Positions 58,582 through 64,000 of a stretch of DNA of 64,000 bases are shown one piece after another (positions within the stretch are counted from its first letter, which is position 1; every line of letters starts with the position of its first letter). The stretch covers positions 16,107,501 to 16,171,500 of the forward strand of contig NC_088323.1 of NCBI RefSeq assembly GCF_910592395.1. The letters are read 5' to 3'. This DNA comes from Lineus longissimus. Taxonomy: Eukaryota > Nemertea > Pilidiophora > Heteronemertea > Lineidae. The translations under genes were made by a program, and so were the position numbers. The notes beneath the pieces are model-generated. The model did not search any database, was not told the DNA's origin, and saw only the letters and a program-made list of their open reading frames with translations.

Positions 58582-58674
58582 TGACGTCACGACACATGAT
58601 TCAATCAACAAGGATCATTTTGTTCAACCTTGATGACGTCACAGAAACATGATTCAATGAACATGAGCCGTTTT
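58582..58674 (+). promoter_or_regulatory. CRE-bearing 52-bp duplication
   Basis: Two direct units 52 bp apart each hold TGACGTCAC followed by ACATGATTCAAT and AACA (CRE octamers at 58582-58589 and 58634-58641). The identical order of CRE and the ATGATTCAAT block shows a duplication rather than two chance sites. No gene is recognised next to it, so function is open. Confidence 0.45.
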
Positions 58675-58984
58675 GCTTCCACCCCAGGGGGCTTCCTTAA
58701 CGGATTCTATCACACATTAAGATCACAATTTCTTCCGACTGTTCCCCAAGAGGTTTTATCCGGTGTCTCCTACTTAAGGTTCCCGGGGGCTACAAATACC
58801 CTGTTATCGACAGACGCTGGTGTAGGATGGTTCAGATCTGACGTTTATAGATCATTACTGGTTGCAACCATAAAGAATGTCATTATTTCCTTTCGTAGCT
58901 AAGGTACCTTGTGATATTTACAGAATCGTCACGTGATCTTATTCTCACACAAAAATATCAAATTCACCAAAGTTCAAAATTCCA

Positions 58985-59095
58985 GATCGGATTCTTATAA
59001 GATTCTAAGTGAAAATCTGATTCCGTTTCGTGTATATATTTATGTCTACCTAAAGGTTCTTCTCTGATTTCTTAGTTTCTTGTAATCCACCAAGC
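58985..59095 (+). repeat. Repeat C copy 3
   Basis: It starts with CAGATCGGATTCTTATAAG, continues with ATTCCGTTTCGTGTA (shared with copy 2) and ends with TTCTTAGTTTCTTG. It shares GGATTCTTATAAGATT exactly with copy 1 at 7.56 kb. No coding capacity. Confidence 0.55.
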
Positions 59096-59804
59096 TTGAC
59101 GTCCAGTCTAACATCGCATATTTGATATGACACTTTGAAATGGTTGTTTGCCCCCCAAAACGTCAATCAGTCAAAAGTGTGGCTGAGATCCATATGAGAA
59201 TGTGGATAGAATATCAAGGTGTACCCCTTGTTCTATCATCTAATTCCATATTCGGCTCTAACAGTCTCGGGTTTTTTTATGGCCCACGCGATATATATCT
59301 TCAAACTGTCACCAGGTTTATCATCATAGCACCTATCACTGAGCAAGTTGTTGTTTTTTCACAAACAAAGACACATGTTATTAGCAATTCTTTTTTTGAA
59401 CAACAACCCAATCAACCGCTCACATTTCACTGTCTGCTAGTCACCATTTCTGCCATTATTTCCCCGATTTGATTTTTCTATTTTTCATCCAGACAGCTCC
59501 ATTTAGACCAAGTTGCCTTCCTTTTTCCGCCGCAGTATCTTTGCAATTGTGCTCCAGGGGCTAGCGATATACGTACTTTCTCAGCGCAGCATGATGATGA
59601 AAGGTCGGCTGACTTCTCTATGGAAGCTGAGAAGTAATGAAGCATAAAGCTTGTACTTAAGGCCCGAAAGCATCGTTGCTTATATTGGTCTATTGTCGCA
59701 CGAGAGCCGCAAGGCAGTCTCTATTTGGTTACAGAATGACGTCCGCATTTTAAAGAGATTAAGTAAACAGGAGTAGACAAAGATTCAAAGGAATATAATG
59801 CTGA
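59096..59804. other. Unassigned stretch
   Basis: No recognisable repeat. A 110-codon frame at 59140-59472 begins with ATG but resembles no known protein. Confidence 0.35.
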
Positions 59805-60022
59805 CATTACGATATTCTGCCCCTAAACCTCGCAGTTAAAGAATTCAGGCCTAGTCCAATATACGGTCTATTGTCTTTAAACAAAGCCCGCTCGCACCCA
59901 GGCCTAAATTCCCATTGTTCTACTGTCTTATCAATGGGTTATCAGGGCAAATCTTGATAACATCGTCCCGCACGGAACAGCTTTTATCAGGAACGATAGG
60001 CCAAACCGGCAAGAGGAAATAA
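59805..60022 (+). mobile_element. MITE-A copy 15, near-consensus single core
   Basis: The most complete single-core copy: TIR CATTACGATATTCTGCCCC, CCTCGCAGTTAAAGAATTC, core (GGTCTATTGTCTTTAAACAA then GCCCGCTCGCACCCAGGCC), CCCATTGTTCTACTGTCTTA, GGGTTATCAGGGCAAATC, GATAACATC, hairpin region CGTCCCGCACGGAACAGC, and GGCCAAACCGGCAAGAGG. It works as the reference for the family. The right terminus is worn. Confidence 0.94.
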
Positions 60023-60339
60023 ACCTTTAGGATAGTCTTCGTCATTGATTCGATGACGGAAACGTGTCTCTCTATCTGGTCCCATTAAGAAATGGTTTGT
60101 TGAATATCAGCTCTTCCCCTTTCGCCCAACAAGCCAACACTCAAATGTAATTCGATCCCATCTCATTTATAACCTTACTTCGCAACCGAACCCCTTGACT
60201 CTCACATGGATAACAAAACAATGTTTTATTCAGTTGAAATTCTCCAGGCAATTTGTGTTCGTCCATCGATTTTCTGATTCAGGAGATCTCCAATTTGGGA
60301 AGAAGTCGTTCAATTTAGTTTGACATGTAACCTTATTCC
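60023..60339. other. Unassigned spacer
   Basis: About 315 bp; nothing recognised. Confidence 0.4.
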
Positions 60340-61450
60340 GTGTGTGGATCTTATATTAAGTGCATCTTGAGAAGTTAAGTGTCATTCGGAGAATATCTTT
60401 CAATATGTAGATAGCATTATCCATTGGACTTAAGAAGGCTCAGTGTCATTCGTAGTATAGCTCTCAGTACGCACGTAGCACTACTCAATGGAGTTAACTC
60501 AGACTGTACTTTTTTGGGGTCAACCAATCTGGAGAAAGCTAGATGTCATTCGTAGAGTATGCAGTGATTCCCGATGGTCTAACCCTAACATTCCTATCGT
60601 TGGAGTTGTTTTCGTTTAACACATTTTAACGTTAAGTTGATAACCAATGTGACGGGAGAAATATCAGATGGACTCTAGCCAACATTTACATCATTGGGGG
60701 AAACAGTCAAGACATACCAACTGACTTATCTGAATGTTTTTTATGTAAACGTAGCGAGACCCACTAGAGTTTACCCAACCTTGGCGGCACTAGAGTCAAC
60801 CAATCTCCAGAAAGCTAAAATGTCATTTATAGAATATGGTAGTGACTCCTAATGGTGCTAAGCCAACTTTTGCATCATTGGAGTTAACTAATCCAGAGAA
60901 TGCTAGATAATATCTTCACTAGAATGCATTTTGATATGTAGGTGGTGATGATAGCTAAGGACGTTAACCCATCTTTTACATTATTGGAGCATAATCCATC
61001 TCAAAAATGCCTCATGTAAGCAACTTTTTGTAGAACACATTTCAATAGGTGTTTGGTGGTGCTACCTAATGGAGTCAGACCAAACTCTTCATTCTTGAAG
61101 CTAACTAATCTACAGCAAGCTAAGTGACAAGTGTAGATGACCACTCACGCAGATGGTAGTTCCCATTCGTGTAACTACAACCGAGGCATTTGCTGTTGAC
61201 CCATTTCCAGATAGCGGCAACTGTAGAATAATTCTGAGCGTATATGATATCCATTGAAGTTGGTGAATATGCAGTCTGGGCGCACGCAGATGATTATGAG
61301 CACTGGCCTGGGCTTGACCCAACTCAAAAGTCAAAGTGTTATTTTTTGAGTAGTTCTCATTATGTAGAAGGTAATACTCACTGGAGTTGACTCATCTTGA
61401 GAAAGCTAGTGTCATTTGGAGAAATGATCTCTCACGTACGATACCACATT
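60340..61450 (+). repeat. Degenerate ~80-120-bp tandem array
   Basis: Over about 1.1 kb the same phrases recur in loose order: GAGAAAGCTAG, GTGTCATTCG(T/G)AG, ATATGTAGGTAG, AATGGAGTTAAC, and CATTGGAGTTAACTAATC. Anchors at about 60379, 60440, 60547, 60826, 60900 and 61400 indicate roughly ten decayed units. No coding frame is conserved. Confidence 0.7.
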
Positions 61451-62951
61451 GAGTTAAATCCGTAGTCAATAATCTTCCGAGTCGAACCGACGTTGAGCAC
61501 TCGGAAATGTTCGTCACTCAATGCACCATGTGTTTAATACCTCCAGTGTGCAATATATAGAAAGTGACAGCATTCAAGTGCACGGGAACACAAAGCCATG
61601 AGGTGGTCACACAACGCGCTGACGAAGGGGCTGCCAAGCCCTTTAGGGTACATGAGCTGTTGTGAGACCGGGGGAGACCCGGTTAGAACAAATAAATAAT
61701 GACCACCATTGGCTGACGTGGTCCTCAGATCAAAGTGGCTAAAAGTAAGATATGTTGCTGCTCTCTTGAAAATACCCATCGGTCATAATCATCGATATAT
61801 TCAACCCAGAGGGCACGGTCTGCAAATAGTCATCAGAAGCTGCGCAATAAAACAAAAATGCCCCAGGTTTTAATCCCAATATCTCCGATTGAAATATGTT
61901 TACCGAGCCATTCCGGGAAAAACTCGTCTAGACGTCTATGTTTGGTTACTGCTTTCGGAAGTTGCTCAGGAATTAGCCTGGTCTGATCATGTCTAACAGA
62001 TGATCCAAAGTGACGAATCGGGTAATAATACATGCCACCATTAGCAAGATTAGTCGAGACTACCTTGTGTCTGGTAAAAGAAGGGGATGGTTCTGTCGTG
62101 ACGCCTGGATGGATCGAAAAATGACCAGGATTTCAGGGATAGACAGCCTCGTGTTATCGAATTTCGAGAAAATTCGGGAGAGCCAGCAAATTGGGTCAGA
62201 TTCACCGAAATTGTCTGAAGGAATCGGGATGGTCAGAGAGAAGTCAGAACAGGTAACCTCTCACCCCACCACCACCACAACCACCACCACCACCCTCATC
62301 CACTCCTGGTATCGGGATGCGCTCTGCAGGACAAGATATGTAGGTGAATCGGTCAAACAGGTCGTTGATGTTTTGTCAAAGTTGCGAAATGTCAGGTTTT
62401 AGTCGATAGCTTTTTGCGACGAATAATGTTAAATTTGATGATTCTCGACTTCGACAAAACTGCGACAGATCTATGACTTCACCGAAGAGGTCACATCATT
62501 TTCTCTGTGCCAACGTCGACTTCCATTCCACTATGAGGAAGCTTTCCTCCACAATCTACTGCTAATAAACCCAGTAAGCAGATATTTCACTGTGCTATAA
62601 CTAGACGCGACTAAGCTCCCTGAAAGCGAGTGTAATTTGCTATTCCCAATACGTTTGTTAAAAAGTAAGGAATCCCTGTGTAAAGTAACTGCAATGGATC
62701 AAAAGGAACATCTTCTTTACCATATCCTCTCTAACAAACTAGTCATCACATCGAAAAAGCAAATGGTACCAGTAATAAAGTATGAAATAATCGGTATTTA
62801 TGTTCCTTGCATTAGCATTCGCGACTCCGCTATAGATTCGCAACGTCGAGATATCGAATTATCTTGCCAAAAAGACGAGCGCTGACGATATCGGTATTTG
62901 CATTAGTAGAGACGCATCTCATCAAAAAGACTAATGTTAATGTTATATGTA
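61451..62951. other. Unassigned stretch with CCA microsatellite
   Basis: A CCACCACCACAACCACCACC-type run lies at 62264-62296 inside a 130-codon frame (62010-62402, starting at an ATG). A CAG|GTAACC donor-like word sits just before the run (62249-62257). Apart from the threonine run there is no recognisable feature, so coding status is doubtful. Confidence 0.35.
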
Positions 62952-63124
62952 CAGCAGAACCTCTCTATTTAAGACACCCTTGGGGCTCACAAGTGTTGTC
63001 CTTAATAGAGAGGTGTCCCGATTAGCGAGGTCAGATTGCACGGAAACAACGAATTTGGACCAAAACTAGTGTTCTTAATAGAGAGGGTGTCCTTAAAACG
63101 TGTCTGCTAAGCGAGTCGCCACTG
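62952..63124. mobile_element. pogo-like MITE with TA target site
   Basis: A 173-bp element has terminal inverted repeats CAGCAGAACCTCTCTATT... and, inverted at the right end, CAGTGGCGACTCGCTTAGC. It is flanked by TA on both sides (62950-62951 and 63125-63126). The interior repeats the phrase TTAATAGAGAGG and its complement. CAG-starting TIRs with a TA duplication are typical of the pogo/Tigger branch of Tc1/mariner. It is non-autonomous and has no transposase. Confidence 0.75.
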
Positions 63125-63126
63125 TA

Positions 63127-64000
63127 TTTAAGGTATTTGTATTCGTAGAGAAGTCGCACTTCAAGAAGACATCAAGTTACACCCCTGGGAGAAGTATGCA
63201 TCAAAAGGCTCCTTTTTTCAAGATTTCCTTAAGAATTTGCAAGATAAATAACGACCGTAAAGTATCGTTCTTACTCGGCAACCACCAGCGATTCCACTTC
63301 AGATAAAACAGCATCGAAATCTCGCTTCAAAGAGACGGACGTCATCTTGAATGAGTCTGTAGTGTAATACAATGCCTCGTCGCCCGCGGAATATCGTTCT
63401 ATCAAAGAGGATGAGATCCGCCAGAAATCAGGAGAAAAACCGCATGAGTCATCCATCGATCACGGTGGATTCTTGCGAGATTCATTCGATGTGTGCTCCG
63501 GTAGTTGTAGTGCTACAGCTATATAAGGATACATAGGATACTAGAAGTGGTGGGGCATTGTCGGAGCCCTAATGCTGGCAGATGTCGAGGACAGAAATTG
63601 GTTTCTGTGGTTGTAAGCCGCGTGGCTGAGTGATCGAAATGGTGTGGGAAAGACATGCATAGTAATTGGAACCAGTATCGGCAGCAACTGCAGTCACTTT
63701 GGAGCCACTGGCGTGGCGGAGATGCCAGCGCACTGTTACACATTTGTCTGACCTATAAAAAGTTCAGCATTTTTAGTTCGATTCGCCTCAAAGTGCTTCC
63801 GGCATCCCAGAATGCTCCGGGTGATGTAAAGGAGCGGTTAAGCGCTAACATACCCATCGAACTCTAGCAAGAAAGAACGGAAGTTATTCGAACCATCGAC
63901 CTTTCGCCAAGAAGCCACACATTGTAAGCACTCCCCAAACGTGCTTCTCTATACATGGCCTGTGGCAACCACACATGGATGGCGTCATGCACAGAAGGTA
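63127..64000. other. Unassigned end of window
   Basis: No gene is recognised. A tRNA-Ser/Leu-like A box (TGGCTGAGTG, near 63632) has no partner B box. The last 100 bp hold nothing recognisable. Confidence 0.4.

Noticed and set aside
59805-60022. MITE-A as a Helitron/HINE-type element (3' hairpin followed by a CTAA-like end, tandem core)
   Set aside because: The subterminal hairpin and tandem core first suggested this. Aligning both ends across copies revealed inverted termini extending beyond the hairpin, which Helitrons lack.
61483-61496. Minus-strand GGTTCGACTCG as a B box
   Set aside because: No A box or tRNA-like stems on the same strand nearby.
63622-63660. tRNA-Ser/Leu-like A box near 63632
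   Set aside because: No B box or pairing stems follow at tRNA distance.

Overview
The window looks like gene-free, repeat-rich nuclear DNA from an animal, most likely a marine invertebrate. The grounds are about 60% A+T, no bacterial-style packing of reading frames, no intact coding sequence, tRNA-derived SINE-like units, MITEs, many minisatellites, and frequent TACATGTA-type and TAGGCCTA-type words. The phylum cannot be fixed by eye; an echinoderm, hemichordate or mollusc would all fit. The stretch could be intergenic or lie inside very large introns. No rRNA, intact tRNA or recognisable protein domain was found. The longest non-repeat open frames (up to 158 codons) begin at non-ATG codons and resemble no family I know.

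The dominant element is a dispersed family, here called MITE-A, with 15 copies spread over both strands. Aligning the copies shows terminal inverted repeats of the form CATTACGTTATTYTGCCC, an internal 86-bp core present one to four times in tandem, a GTTATC/GATAAC inner palindrome, and a subterminal GACCCCC/GGGGGTC hairpin. A second family (repeat B, up to about 700 bp, three copies) carries a tRNA-like A box/B box pair near its 3' side. Smaller families are repeat C (three copies) and SINE-D (two copies flanking a MITE-A copy). Further tRNA-derived pieces occur near 17.7, 25.7, 38.7, 40.0, 40.9 and 43.0 kb, and a pogo-like MITE lies at 62.95 kb.

The other main theme is tandem repetition. There is a perfect-period 78-bp array (15 units, open in one frame, 21.6-22.8 kb) and a 31-bp array of seven GGTCATGACC palindromes (32.2-32.4 kb). 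There is an S/R-coding hexamer tract (30.4-30.7 kb) and two 20-bp arrays (11.6 and 28.7 kb). Degenerate arrays lie at 9.3, 17.5, 31.2, 47.2, 54.3 and 60.4 kb; the 54.3-kb units each hold a hairpin.

Regulatory-type signals are limited to a striking excess of the CRE octamer TGACGTCA (12 copies where about one is expected by chance). These include a CRE-CRE-AP-1 cluster at 45.3 kb and a CRE-containing duplication at 58.6 kb. A possible terminal coding exon on the minus strand at 16.4-16.6 kb is the only protein-like frame worth testing.
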